Shown here: in pieces, positions 1-7,525 of the stretch
Layout of the letters: each line of letters opens with the position of its first letter
Position numbering within the stretch: the first letter of the stretch is position 1
Source: Deltaproteobacteria bacterium
GTDB lineage: Bacteria > Desulfobacterota_D > UBA1144 > Nemesobacterales > Nemesobacteraceae
Direction of reading: 5' to 3'
DNA length: 37,032 nucleotides
Assembly: GCA_029262295.1 (NCBI GenBank)
Contig: JAJCZR010000061.1
Location: 1-37,032 of the forward strand
The notes under the pieces: model-generated
What the model was told of the DNA's origin: nothing
Databases searched by the model: none
Seen by the model: the letters and a program-made list of their open reading frames with translations, nothing else
Program-made: the position numbers and the translations under genes

Positions 1-167
1 TTGCAGATAAATTTGATATATCAAAACCAGCTATTTCTAATCATCTTAAAATACTTCAAGAAGCCGATTTGGTGAGTAATAAAAAAGTGAGACAGCAAAG
101 AATTTATTCAATTAATAAAAATAAGATTAGAGAGCTGAAAAAGTTTTTAGATGACATAACTGGTTAA
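1..167 (+). CDS. ArsR-type HTH regulator, C-terminal part (5' end outside window)
   Basis: The open frame enters from the left edge (first whole codon at 3) and stops with TAA at 165-167. The 54 visible residues contain the recognition-helix pattern SKPAISNHLKILQEADLV followed by a short beta-wing (QQRIYSI), which is the winged-helix signature of the ArsR/SmtB family. These are small dimeric repressors that leave DNA when they bind a metal or another signal. The inducer-binding residues cannot be judged because the N-terminal half is missing. It lies inside the mobile element whose right end is near 4695, so it is probably cargo or a regulator of the element. Confidence 0.8.
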   Translation, partial: ADKFDISKPAISNHLKILQEADLVSNKKVRQQRIYSINKNKIRELKKFLDDITG

Positions 168-240
168 TTGAATTCAATGCTAATAACAGCATTACAATTT
201 ATATAAATAAAATATAAACTTTAATAATAGGGGATGTATT

Positions 241-459
241 ATGAATAAAACAATTCTTATTTCTGTGATTTTAATACTGGCCGTCTACATTTTTATGAAC
301 AGGCAAATTATCACTGTAACCACTGATATAAAACAAGGCGTATCCTACAATCGAGTTGAAGTTATTAATAAAATTACTGGAAATGTTAAGATAATTTATT
401 GCAACCAAGAAAGTATCACCTGCGTAATGCAAAATGAAATTAATGTTAGTTCTAAATAA
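241..459 (+). CDS. Small single-pass membrane-anchored protein, unknown function
   Basis: A 72-residue protein with one hydrophobic N-terminal segment (about residues 4-18, ILISVILILAVYIF) followed by a polar 50-residue tail carrying two cysteines (about 54 and 61). It could be an anchored periplasmic peptide or an uncleaved signal anchor. A GGGGA-like ribosome site at about 229-234 supports the ATG at 241. It follows the ArsR-type gene by about 70 bases on the same strand and may share its transcript. I do not recognise the family. The gene is within the mobile element. Confidence 0.55.
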   Translation: MNKTILISVILILAVYIFMNRQIITVTTDIKQGVSYNRVEVINKITGNVKIIYCNQESITCVMQNEINVSSK

Positions 460-482
460 TTTTTGCTAAAGGCTAAGAAATA

Positions 483-836
483 TTAATCTAACACAGTCCC
501 TTCAAAAACCTTTTTTGTTAGATGTAATTTCATTAAGTGTTCTTTATTTGGATTTGTTTTTAAAATTTTAAGTAGTTCGCTTGCCAAGTAACAAGTAGAT
601 TTAGGATTATCTTTTTTTACCGTTTTTATCATATACTGATTTGAACAAAACCAGATTTCTTCATTTAATAATTTAGAATATATAGGTATTGCCATATCCC
701 TTTTAGATAATTCTTTCAAAGTAAGTTTTGAAATTCCTGTAATAGTATCTTGGGATGAATCATAAAATGAATCAACATAAATATCCTTTTCTGACTGATT
801 TATCTTATTTAAAATATTATCCCATATAGCACTCAT
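483..836 (-). CDS. Hypothetical protein of mobile element, 117 aa
   Basis: Unrecognised soluble protein of 117 residues with no signal peptide or membrane segment. It is rich in Lys, Ser and Leu and ends in a basic stretch (HLMKLHLTKKVF). A GAGGG ribosome site lies about 8 bases before the ATG at 836 on the minus strand, so the gene looks real. It is downstream of the primase-helicase on the same strand but separated from it by a strong hairpin terminator (935-973) and by iteron-like repeats, so it probably has its own promoter. Context suggests an accessory gene of the integrated element; no function can be assigned. Confidence 0.6.
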   Translation of the reverse strand: MSAIWDNILNKINQSEKDIYVDSFYDSSQDTITGISKLTLKELSKRDMAIPIYSKLLNEEIWFCSNQYMIKTVKKDNPKSTCYLASELLKILKTNPNKEHLMKLHLTKKVFEGTVLD

Positions 837-865
837 AGTTGGTTACCCTCTATATAGCTCAAAAA

Positions 866-1043
866 CCGTTACAACCGTTACAATTCGCAAAATATATAAT
901 AATACCCGTAGTTTATGGCATTATATGTGCTTTTAAAAAACCCCTTACACTATGTAACTTGTAAGGGTTTTTTAGATTGCTAGAAATTAACATAAACGCT
1001 TATAATCATTTAATAATATTATTTTTGTAACGCATGTAACGCA
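866..1043. repeat. Iteron-like TGTAACG repeats, possible element origin
   Basis: Two exact tandem 9-mers CCGTTACAA occur at 866-874 and 875-883. Two exact tandem 9-mers TGTAACGCA occur at 1026-1034 and 1035-1043, inside the last codons of the primase gene. On one strand all four share the core TGTAACG (inverted in the first pair). Short directly repeated boxes beside a primase-helicase gene are what iteron origins of plasmids and integrative elements look like. Function as an origin is inference; the repeats themselves are directly visible. Confidence 0.45.
935..973. terminator. Intrinsic terminator after primase gene
   Basis: A hairpin with arms 935-949 and 960-973 (AAAAAACCC(C)TTACA against TGTAAGGGTTTTTT, one bulged C) and a 10-base loop. 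A-rich on one side and T-rich on the other, it can terminate in both directions. It most likely ends the leftward primase transcript, whose stop codon is at 1019. Confidence 0.8.
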
Positions 1044-3472
1044 TTTTGAGGCTCTATAGAAGAACCCCAGCGTTGAGATAGGTCTTCAATTTGCTTTTTT
1101 GTTAATTTATAGCCCCTAATTGGCTCATGTCCTTTTCTGTGTGTTTGTGATCTTGAACCCATTTTTCTAAGTAAGGATTGAGCATCTTTGTTCTTTTCCA
1201 CCCAATCTATGCCACCATTATTGAAAATTTGGACAGCTTCTTCAGATGTAATAATAATTTCATCTAAACCTTCTGAATTGATATGTTCTCTCATTATGTC
1301 GATTGCTTTAACAAAATAGGCACTATCTTCGCTTTCTTCTTTTGTATAACTCAATCCAATTGAGGCTAGTTTTAGTTGTTCAAAAAGCTTTATTGTATCT
1401 TTATCTTCAACATTATTAAGTACAACTGCAGCAATTGAGTACAAAATCTCAAGTCCATCCTTTAATCTATCATCAACATTTTCTGAAATAATTTCATCTT
1501 TGAAATTTGAATATGCTTCATATATCTTATTGGCATTATTAAGTGCAAAAATATGTAGATTATCTCTTAAACCATGAAAAATCCCCTGCATCCTATCAAT
1601 CTGTAGTCTTTCAACTTTCTCATTTCTTTTTTTTCTAATAAGTTCAATTTTTATAGCTCTGTCGGCTGTTGCATCTTCAAGATAGTTGATCCCAGCTAGT
1701 ACAATAGGTCTGAATACAGAAAATTGCTTGACCTTGTTTTCCTTTCCATCACATCTTGATATATAACCTTGTCTTCTATATGCTGAGTTCAATATTGAAA
1801 GTCTTTCGCCTGTTTCTTTCTTTTTTATCAGGTTCTCGGCTTCATCCCATAGCAAGGTTCCTGCTGTAATAGATGGCACTCTATAAAGAACAGCATCACT
1901 CGGAGCTGTTTCGATTCCGTTTGCGTTATAACAAAGTTCAGACAATAGCTCCAATAATCTTGTTTTTCCACATCTTTTAGTTGGAGAATTAATCCAAAGA
2001 AAAGGGTAGAGGGGAAAAATTCTATGTAAATAAGTTCCCATTACCCATAATGAGGTTAAATCTGATTGCCAGTCATCCTTGAATATGACAAATTTATTTA
2101 GCATGTCTTTTATTTCCGAAAAAATAAAAAATGAAGACACTGGATTACTATTGCTTTGAAGGTATTTTTGTATTCCTTTAGCTGAAAATTTTGAAAATAT
2201 TGGTTTGTCTTCTAAATAGTATTCATTTTTAACTTGTTCTAAGTTTCTTACTTTGTTGTCAGATATAAATAAGCATTCACCGTTAAGTTTAAGACCGTAC
2301 ATCAATTCACCATCAATAAAGTTCATTGAAGAATGTATGTATTTTTTGTTATCTGAGGAAGAAAAAATTTTTTCTTCCTCTACAATGCTTTCATGTGTTT
2401 TAGCCTTTTTTAATGATTCATCGACTATCTCTTTGAATTTTTCTACTCCAACATCCACTAATATTTCATCAGCATCTTTTTCTTTATTTCCTAATTGAAT
2501 AACACTACATTTGAATTCTTTTGATAATTTGTATGATGCTTCTTTTCCAGCTTTATCAGGATCAAATGATATATATAAATGGCTTGTGGCATTATCTATC
2601 AAACTTTTATTAGCTTCTGAAACTTCTTTTCCTAATAATGAACAGCTTGGAAATCCTGCTTTAATAAATGCTAGAGAATCGGGAATAGATTCTGTAATTA
2701 TGCAAAGGTTTTTATTTAGATTTTCTGAAAATGTTATGGGTTTATTTGGACATAGTTCATTGTTTGGAAGTCCTAACCATTTGGGGTATCTGTCGTTTAC
2801 AATAGGAAATTGTCTTGACCAAATTGATATTGGAGTACCTTTATCGTAAATTGGAAAAATTAATCGATTTTGAAAACTTTCATACGAATTACGATTGCCT
2901 TTTTCTTTAATAATTCCAAGTTCTAATGAATTGGCTTTATGTTCTTCTGATAAAAAATTAGAAAAAATATTCTTTCCAACATAGCCAATTTTATAGTCTT
3001 CTATTTGCTCAATTGTAATCCCTTTCTCAAGTTTTAAAGATTCTTGAATATTTGTGTTAGTTAACAAATTTTCATGAGCTTTATTTACGTATAATTCGAG
3101 AGTATAAATTAAACCCAAAGGGATTTGTTTTATTTGTGTTGCTTCACAATCAATTGGAAGGTGGTATTTTTCGATTAATGATTTAGCTGCATCAAATTGA
3201 GAGTTATGACTGTGTAGTTCTTTTACTAGGCTTATTACATCTACAATTTTTTCACAACCGAAACATTTTGCACCTAGATTATCTGGTAAAAGAGTAAATG
3301 AAGGTTCTTTTTCATCATGAAATGGACATAAAGATTTTCTATTATTAAAATCGATGCCGTAGTCTTTGGCAACATTTACAAAATTGAGATTTTTTTTAAC
3401 TTCTGAGAAAATATCCACTTCGTAAGTTTCAGAATTATTCCTCAAAGGTGTATTTTTTTTATTCTTCATCAA
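1019..3472 (-). CDS. Primase-helicase: CHC2 zinc finger, Toprim, DUF3631-like ATPase
   Basis: Three recognisable parts lie in 817 residues. A DnaG-type zinc finger has C49, H52, C70 and C73. A Toprim primase core has E261 (TESIPDSL) and the DPD pair at 304-306. A P-loop ATPase region has Walker A SPTKRCGKT (496-504), Walker B LLWDEAE (540-546) and an Arg-rich segment after GINYLEDATADRAIKI resembling DUF3631 proteins of phages and integrative elements. Such fusions make primers and unwind DNA to start replication of the element. The gene overlaps the AlpA-like gene upstream by 14 bases, so they are co-transcribed. It is followed by iteron-like repeats and a terminator. No linked helicase loader is seen, consistent with a self-contained replication protein. 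The first in-frame ATG pair at 3472 is used. Confidence 0.88.
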   Translation of the reverse strand: MMKNKKNTPLRNNSETYEVDIFSEVKKNLNFVNVAKDYGIDFNNRKSLCPFHDEKEPSFTLLPDNLGAKCFGCEKIVDVISLVKELHSHNSQFDAAKSLIEKYHLPIDCEATQIKQIPLGLIYTLELYVNKAHENLLTNTNIQESLKLEKGITIEQIEDYKIGYVGKNIFSNFLSEEHKANSLELGIIKEKGNRNSYESFQNRLIFPIYDKGTPISIWSRQFPIVNDRYPKWLGLPNNELCPNKPITFSENLNKNLCIITESIPDSLAFIKAGFPSCSLLGKEVSEANKSLIDNATSHLYISFDPDKAGKEASYKLSKEFKCSVIQLGNKEKDADEILVDVGVEKFKEIVDESLKKAKTHESIVEEEKIFSSSDNKKYIHSSMNFIDGELMYGLKLNGECLFISDNKVRNLEQVKNEYYLEDKPIFSKFSAKGIQKYLQSNSNPVSSFFIFSEIKDMLNKFVIFKDDWQSDLTSLWVMGTYLHRIFPLYPFLWINSPTKRCGKTRLLELLSELCYNANGIETAPSDAVLYRVPSITAGTLLWDEAENLIKKKETGERLSILNSAYRRQGYISRCDGKENKVKQFSVFRPIVLAGINYLEDATADRAIKIELIRKKRNEKVERLQIDRMQGIFHGLRDNLHIFALNNANKIYEAYSNFKDEIISENVDDRLKDGLEILYSIAAVVLNNVEDKDTIKLFEQLKLASIGLSYTKEESEDSAYFVKAIDIMREHINSEGLDEIIITSEEAVQIFNNGGIDWVEKNKDAQSLLRKMGSRSQTHRKGHEPIRGYKLTKKQIEDLSQRWGSSIEPQNALHALQK

Positions 3473-3677
3473 TTTGATTCTCCAAATCTAACCATTTCAA
3501 GAATTTTTTAGTATTTAGATATACTCTCGATCCTATCCTTCTTCCCCTGGGCATTTTCCCTGTTCTTTCATATTTCCTTAAAGTCCACATAGGAATTGAA
3601 GATATTTGAGATGCCTTTTTAAATGTTATTTGTAAGGGTAATTCGGATTCTTTTATAATATGAATTTTTGAAGCCAT
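3459..3677 (-). CDS. AlpA/excisionase-like HTH DNA-binding protein
   Basis: A 72-residue protein with a MerR-like winged helix: TFKKASQISSIPMWTLRKYERTGKMPRGRRIGSRV followed by YLNTKKFLKWL. This layout is typical of AlpA/Xis-type proteins that bind att sites or promoters of integrated elements and steer excision. A perfect AGGAGG ribosome site precedes the ATG at 3677. The 3' end overlaps the primase start, placing both in one operon. I infer that it regulates excision or replication of the element; a plain transcriptional regulator is equally possible. Confidence 0.75.
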   Translation of the reverse strand: MASKIHIIKESELPLQITFKKASQISSIPMWTLRKYERTGKMPRGRRIGSRVYLNTKKFLKWLDLENQIDEE

Positions 3678-3759
3678 TTTTTAGTTCCTCCTAAAATATT
3701 TTTGTATTATTTAGGATAGAATAAAATGACTTAGAAAGATGGTGGCTAATTAAAAATTA

Positions 3760-4560
3760 TTAACCACTACTTTCGTAGTAGAAATCACGCAAGCTATGAT
3801 AAGGAACATTTAACTTTATTGAGAAAAAATATATTGCAACTTCTTTAACCTTACTTATCTCAAATTTTGGATCTGGTTCTTGATTTAATTCGGAATTAAA
3901 AATTGATAAATGAGCATAATTAATAGAATCTTCAGTAATTATTTTTCTCCCTTTTTTTACTTCCATCATAGATTCTTTGATCTTAGTTGCTAATAAATTC
4001 ACATGTATTTGAAAATAATCTTGATTATTTTCAAATAACAACTCAAATAGTGGACTGTCAAATGAATATGCTTTACCTTTTTTAGTTGTTTTTAATAATG
4101 GCAATTTACATTGATCTAAAATATCGTCTACTCTTTTTTTTACTTTAGTCTTCATTATTTTTGAAGCAAGCATATAAAATTTCAATATATTTGAATACTT
4201 ATTAGTAAAAACTAATTTATTATTTCTCAAGAGCTCTTTTTTAATTAACCGTGGTTTCAAAAAATACTCTATTTCTTCTTTTTTTTCATTAGTGAACACA
4301 AACAATTCTTGAACTACTCTAATTTTTTCAAAATCTGTTCTAGATTTCTCTCTAACAAACTCATATATGAGATAATCAACACATAAGTCAACATCTTCTT
4401 TTTCATGTAATTTAGGTATAAAAGGTTTGATTAATTGATATAAAATACCTTTTATTAAATTGTAATTCTCATAACCGCAAAATATAAGATTAATGTAATG
4501 GGTGTCTGGATAGGTGTCTATTTTGTCTGATAATAGATTTTTTAGTATGCCTTTAGCCAC
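3760..4560 (-). CDS. Unknown 266-aa protein at the element's right end
   Basis: A soluble, Lys-rich protein with no signal peptide or membrane helix; no family recognised. The first half is helix-rich with FVREKSRTDFEKIRVVQELFVF. The second half contains a basic patch (MKTKVKKRVDDIL) and TTKKGKAYSFDSPLFELLF. The start is GTG at 4558-4560 (GTG GCT AAA GGC) with a TATAAT box about 18 bases before it at 4578-4583. It is the last gene before the attachment-site scar at 4651 and is read toward the AlpA-like and primase genes, as a replication initiator or early regulator would be. That role is a guess from position only. Confidence 0.6.
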   Translation of the reverse strand: MAKGILKNLLSDKIDTYPDTHYINLIFCGYENYNLIKGILYQLIKPFIPKLHEKEDVDLCVDYLIYEFVREKSRTDFEKIRVVQELFVFTNEKKEEIEYFLKPRLIKKELLRNNKLVFTNKYSNILKFYMLASKIMKTKVKKRVDDILDQCKLPLLKTTKKGKAYSFDSPLFELLFENNQDYFQIHVNLLATKIKESMMEVKKGRKIITEDSINYAHLSIFNSELNQEPDPKFEISKVKEVAIYFFSIKLNVPYHSLRDFYYESSG

Positions 4561-4650
4561 AATGCTAAAATAACAATATTATAAGTATTTTCAAGGGAAT
4601 TAATCTTTGTACACCATTAGCTATATTAGTATCAAAAAACTATATCAATT

Positions 4651-4695
4651 CCTTGCCAAGGAGAAGGTCGCGGGTTCGAATCCCGTTTCCCGCTC
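4651..4695 (+). repeat. tRNA-Gly(GCC) 3' fragment, attachment-site scar of integrated element
   Basis: The segment starts with the anticodon loop TTGCCAA in CCTTGCCAAGG, continues with the T arm (GCGGGTTCGAATCCCGT) and ends with the 3' acceptor strand TTCCCGCTC. It matches the 3' half of bacterial tRNA-Gly(GCC). The 5' acceptor and D arm are absent; the bases upstream are AT-rich and unrelated. Tyrosine-recombinase elements integrate in tRNA 3' ends and leave exactly such a copy at the distal end. Because the copy reads rightward, the element extends leftward from here, and the intact tRNA-Gly should lie left of the window. Confidence 0.8.
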
Positions 4696-4744
4696 AATTT
4701 TTAATTTTCTTAAACTTATTCAACATTCTGTTTAAAATAGCACA

Positions 4745-4773
4745 TTGATACATATAGCCCATTGGGTTACTCT
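4745..4773 (+). promoter_or_regulatory. Possible promoter of the toxin-antitoxin operon
   Basis: TTGATA at 4745-4750 and TACTCT at 4768-4773 are 17 bases apart, a fair -35/-10 pair. The predicted transcription start would fall near the GTG codon at 4780, which could make the toxin message leaderless. Confidence 0.35.
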
Positions 4774-5121
4774 ATACTTGTGAATAAAAAACTTGTCACT
4801 GTTGTAGAACATTCTTATTACATAAAACGTGCAGAAAGAGTTATAACAACAGACCAGATGCAAGATATAACAGACATTCTGGCTATTAATCCTAAAGCTG
4901 GTGATGTAATGGGGGGAACAGGAGGTTTCAGAAAACTCCGTTATGCAGGAATTCAAGGTAAAGGGAAAAGTGGTGGATTTAGGATAATACAAATTTATAT
5001 AAAAATAGATGAAAAAGTTCATCTTGTTGATATATTCGGAAAAAACGAAAAGGACAATTTAAGTAAAGAAGAAAGAAATGAACTTACAAAATTAGCAGAA
5101 ATTTTAAAAGGGAAGAATTAG
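4762..5121 (+). CDS. RelE/HigB-like toxin of a type II toxin-antitoxin pair
   Basis: 119 residues with the pattern of RelE/ParE-superfamily (HigB2-type) toxins: VVEHSYYIKRAERV, then DITDILAINPKAGDVMGGTGGFRKLRYAG, GKGKSGGFRIIQIYI and a C-terminal LVDIFGKNEKDNLSKEERNELTKL. Family members cleave mRNA on the ribosome; catalytic residues are scattered basic side chains and cannot be pinned down here. The start is uncertain: TTG at 4762, or GTG at 4780, which sits just after a promoter-like sequence; no clear ribosome site is seen. The antitoxin follows 9 bases downstream, the toxin-first order usual for HigBA and RelE-NadS pairs. The pair lies 70 bases outside the attachment scar. Confidence 0.85.
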   Translation: MGYSILVNKKLVTVVEHSYYIKRAERVITTDQMQDITDILAINPKAGDVMGGTGGFRKLRYAGIQGKGKSGGFRIIQIYIKIDEKVHLVDIFGKNEKDNLSKEERNELTKLAEILKGKN

Positions 5122-5130
5122 GAGAATAAA

Positions 5131-5418
5131 ATGAGTGAAATATTTGAATCAATCAAAAAAGGTGTTGAAGAAGCAATTGAATGGAAGAAGGGCAAAAAAA
5201 CTGGTGCCCGAGTTCATATTTACACTGCAATGGATGTTGCAAAAATTCGCAAGAAAACTAAAATGAGTCAGAAGAAATTCTCAGAGGCTTTTTCCATTCC
5301 TTTATCTACTTTAAGAAAATGGGAACAAGGACAACGCGTGCCTCAAGGCCCGGCTCAGGCTTTGTTAAAAATTATAGATAAAGATGCAAAGGCCGCCCTG
5401 GAGGCCATCCACAGATAA
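5131..5418 (+). CDS. Xre-family antitoxin (HigA/NadS-like)
   Basis: 95 residues with a Xre/Cro helix-turn-helix: VAKIRKKTKMSQKKFSEAFSIPLSTLRKWEQGQRVP, followed by GPAQALLKIIDKDAKAALEAI. The SxxTLRKWEQGxRxPxGPA motif is typical of NadS/HigA antitoxins, which neutralise the RelE-like partner and repress the operon. An AGGAG ribosome site precedes the ATG at 5131. Its toxin is encoded just upstream on the same strand. Confidence 0.88.
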   Translation: MSEIFESIKKGVEEAIEWKKGKKTGARVHIYTAMDVAKIRKKTKMSQKKFSEAFSIPLSTLRKWEQGQRVPQGPAQALLKIIDKDAKAALEAIHR

Positions 5419-5445
5419 CTAATCCGAACAGTTTAAATTAATGAC

Positions 5446-6123
5446 TCATTTTTCTTCAGAAGTATCTGTTGAGTTTTTATCAGATTTATTAAAAATTTGA
5501 TCTGAAGAAAGCACATTTATAAAAACATCTTTTGGAATTAAACATCTATCTACATCTAGTCCGCAAAAATCTCCGAATTCTTCAATCTCAATTGTGTCAT
5601 CACCGTAATAAACACCAATGCTTTCATCTACGAGACATACTCCATTAAAAAAATCAAAATCAATTACTTCATAACCGCTACATGGATTGTAAACATAACT
5701 CCCATTATAAAACTCACTTTCATTATTTGCTTCACATTCATTAAGCTTAATTGTTGTAATATAATTTCCGGGAGTTAAATTCACTGTCATTTCAGAAAAT
5801 CTTGGTGTGCAAACAAAGTCGTAAAACAAACTGTTTTCTACCTCTGGAATTGATTCTTCATAGTAACCATCGGTTGCCAGATAAGTATCAAGAACCTCAA
5901 TATCAAATCTGAAATCATCAATTAGAAGTTCGCCACTACCAGCCACATATTCATGATCTCTGTAAGCATCTAGCTCTATAGACAGACCTGTTTCAAAATT
6001 GGTTGCTGAGACCTGAGTTTCAAAATCTGGCATATCATCATTAAAGCTGCTTTCTTCGAGTGAACATCCACCAATAATTAAGAGAGGTAAAAAGAGTATT
6101 GTTAACAACAGTTGAATTTTCAT
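5446..6123 (-). CDS. Predicted lipoprotein, unknown function
   Basis: 225 residues beginning with a lipoprotein signal (MKIQLLLTILFLPLLIIGGC; C20 is the likely lipidated residue). The mature part is strongly acidic, rich in Asp, Glu and Tyr, and has seven or so further cysteines (for example in FVCTPRF, LNECEAN, NPCSGYE and the CGLDVDRC stretch), suggesting disulfides outside the cytoplasm. The segment TVNLTPGNYITTIKL resembles a beta-sandwich strand pair, but I recognise no family. An AGGAGA ribosome site lies before the ATG. It is monocistronic and convergent with the antitoxin gene. Confidence 0.7.
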   Translation of the reverse strand: MKIQLLLTILFLPLLIIGGCSLEESSFNDDMPDFETQVSATNFETGLSIELDAYRDHEYVAGSGELLIDDFRFDIEVLDTYLATDGYYEESIPEVENSLFYDFVCTPRFSEMTVNLTPGNYITTIKLNECEANNESEFYNGSYVYNPCSGYEVIDFDFFNGVCLVDESIGVYYGDDTIEIEEFGDFCGLDVDRCLIPKDVFINVLSSDQIFNKSDKNSTDTSEEK

Positions 6124-6260
6124 CGCTTTCTCCTATCCTGAATTTCAATAATACAAACCAGAATAGAAGAAAAGTGTTTCAGGAAAGTTTATTTGATTTG
6201 TTTTTGGGTATAGAACTATTTCATTTAAAATTAACAAACGAAAAAAATATTTTGCTAATT

Positions 6261-7361
6261 CTACGTATCAAATGCTTTCATTTTCTTTAAAATATCATCC
6301 ATAGTCCTATCTTTCTCTTCTTTTGACATTTTAGATACTCGATTTCCTAATCCTTTTTGTCTAGGAATTAAAAATCTTTTCCAAGCTTTTAGTGTAAAAG
6401 AATTATCAAGCTCTGGCGGATAATTTCCATAATCAGACGAATATTTTTCTTTCTCTAATTCAGACAAATTTTTCCACCATTGCGAAATTCTATTAATATC
6501 ACTTCTCAATTCGTTAGTATCAACAAATATTTGATAGTCTGATACTAAACATTTGCACAATTTAATTTGATCTTTGTCGCAACTAGAGAATACGTAACAA
6601 AATGGTAGATAAAATAAATATTGCAAATCTATAATATTGGTAGTCTTAGTCCCAATAACCCTAAAAAGAAGAGAATAAAAAAATAGAAGTAACGCTTTTA
6701 AAATAAAGAACCCATATTCTGAAAACACTTTAATACTTTTATGATTTCCATCAATCCATCTATTAATTATTTTAGTTTTATCATCATCATTAAAAATGAA
6801 AGAATTAACTAGCCACATAAGCATCTCTAACTGATCTGCTTGATTCTCACTTGATAATTTTATTTCTGTAACTTTAACTACATCATCTAAATTTTTGATT
6901 TTTTCATTTTTTTTTATTAATTTTTCAAAGCTACTTACTAAATCTTCAAAATTAATTTTAGATAAATATGTTTCATATGATTTAGCATATTCTAGTTCTA
7001 AATCATTAAACTCTCCCCTTTGCCATCTAATAAACATTGAAGATTCTTCTGTTCTATCTATAAGTACCCCATTATTCGTTATTTTAGTTGGAGTAACTAC
7101 TGGCCTGCCATCAATAACAAAGTCAAAACCCAATAATGATTGTAATAACAATATGTCAAACATCTCATTTGTAGCAGAAAAAACTGAAAGTCTTTTTGAT
7201 AAGCTAGAAACTTTTTCTCTTGGATATTTTCTCAAATCTGCAATAATTTCACCTATGAGTATAGGTGTATTATTAATGTGATAATATTTACTAATTGTAT
7301 AGTATTCAGATGTGGAAAAAGTCTGAAAAGCGGATTTATCTAATGTTAAAAATGGTCCCAT
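6261..7361 (-). CDS. Hypothetical protein, possibly PIN-like nuclease family
   Basis: 366 residues. The N-terminus (LTLDKSAFQ, D8) and PILIGEIIADL (E about 38), with a later YLFYLPFCYVFSSCDKDQ segment followed by DYQIFVDTNELRSDI, resemble a group of large uncharacterised bacterial proteins that carry PIN-like acidic clusters. That link is from pattern memory, not an alignment. The segment FFILKALLLFFYSLLF (about residues 216-232) is hydrophobic but may be a buried helix rather than a membrane segment. No clear ribosome site is visible at the ATG. It lies in an accessory stretch beside toxin-antitoxin and nucleotidyltransferase genes, so a defence or toxin role is possible but unproven. Confidence 0.6.
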   Translation of the reverse strand: MGPFLTLDKSAFQTFSTSEYYTISKYYHINNTPILIGEIIADLRKYPREKVSSLSKRLSVFSATNEMFDILLLQSLLGFDFVIDGRPVVTPTKITNNGVLIDRTEESSMFIRWQRGEFNDLELEYAKSYETYLSKINFEDLVSSFEKLIKKNEKIKNLDDVVKVTEIKLSSENQADQLEMLMWLVNSFIFNDDDKTKIINRWIDGNHKSIKVFSEYGFFILKALLLFFYSLLFRVIGTKTTNIIDLQYLFYLPFCYVFSSCDKDQIKLCKCLVSDYQIFVDTNELRSDINRISQWWKNLSELEKEKYSSDYGNYPPELDNSFTLKAWKRFLIPRQKGLGNRVSKMSKEEKDRTMDDILKKMKAFDT

Positions 7362-7417
7362 TATTAATAAGTAATCATTCTTATATAATATTCAATATTA
7401 AAGCTGGTGAGTTTATA

Positions 7418-7477
7418 CTAATCCCCAAAAGGAAGAAAGTTTTCGGTTGATTCTATATTGTAAATTAGTTTTTGAAG
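7418..7477 (-). pseudogene. Duplicated C-terminal scrap of the glutathione S-transferase gene
   Basis: Read on the minus strand, 7477 to 7418 encodes LQKLIYNIESTENFLPFGD and a stop. The intact gene at 7833-8432 ends IQKWIENIESTENFLPFGD and a stop. DNA identity is high for about 40 bases and fades upstream. No start codon or further transferase sequence is present, so this is a relic of a tandem duplication or recombination that now flanks the dodecin gene. Confidence 0.75.
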
Positions 7478-7525
7478 ACGGCGAGCTCTCAATTAAAAAC
7501 CCGCCGTAAATAAGTTTGTATTCTT

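Noticed and set aside
866-1043. CRISPR array
   Set aside because: Repeats are 9-mers in tandem without unique spacers; no cas genes occur in the window.
7478-7507. Hairpin ACGGCG / CGCCGT after the dodecin gene as a terminator
   Set aside because: Only 6 bp with an 18-base loop and no T-run in either direction; it may simply mark the edge of the duplication.
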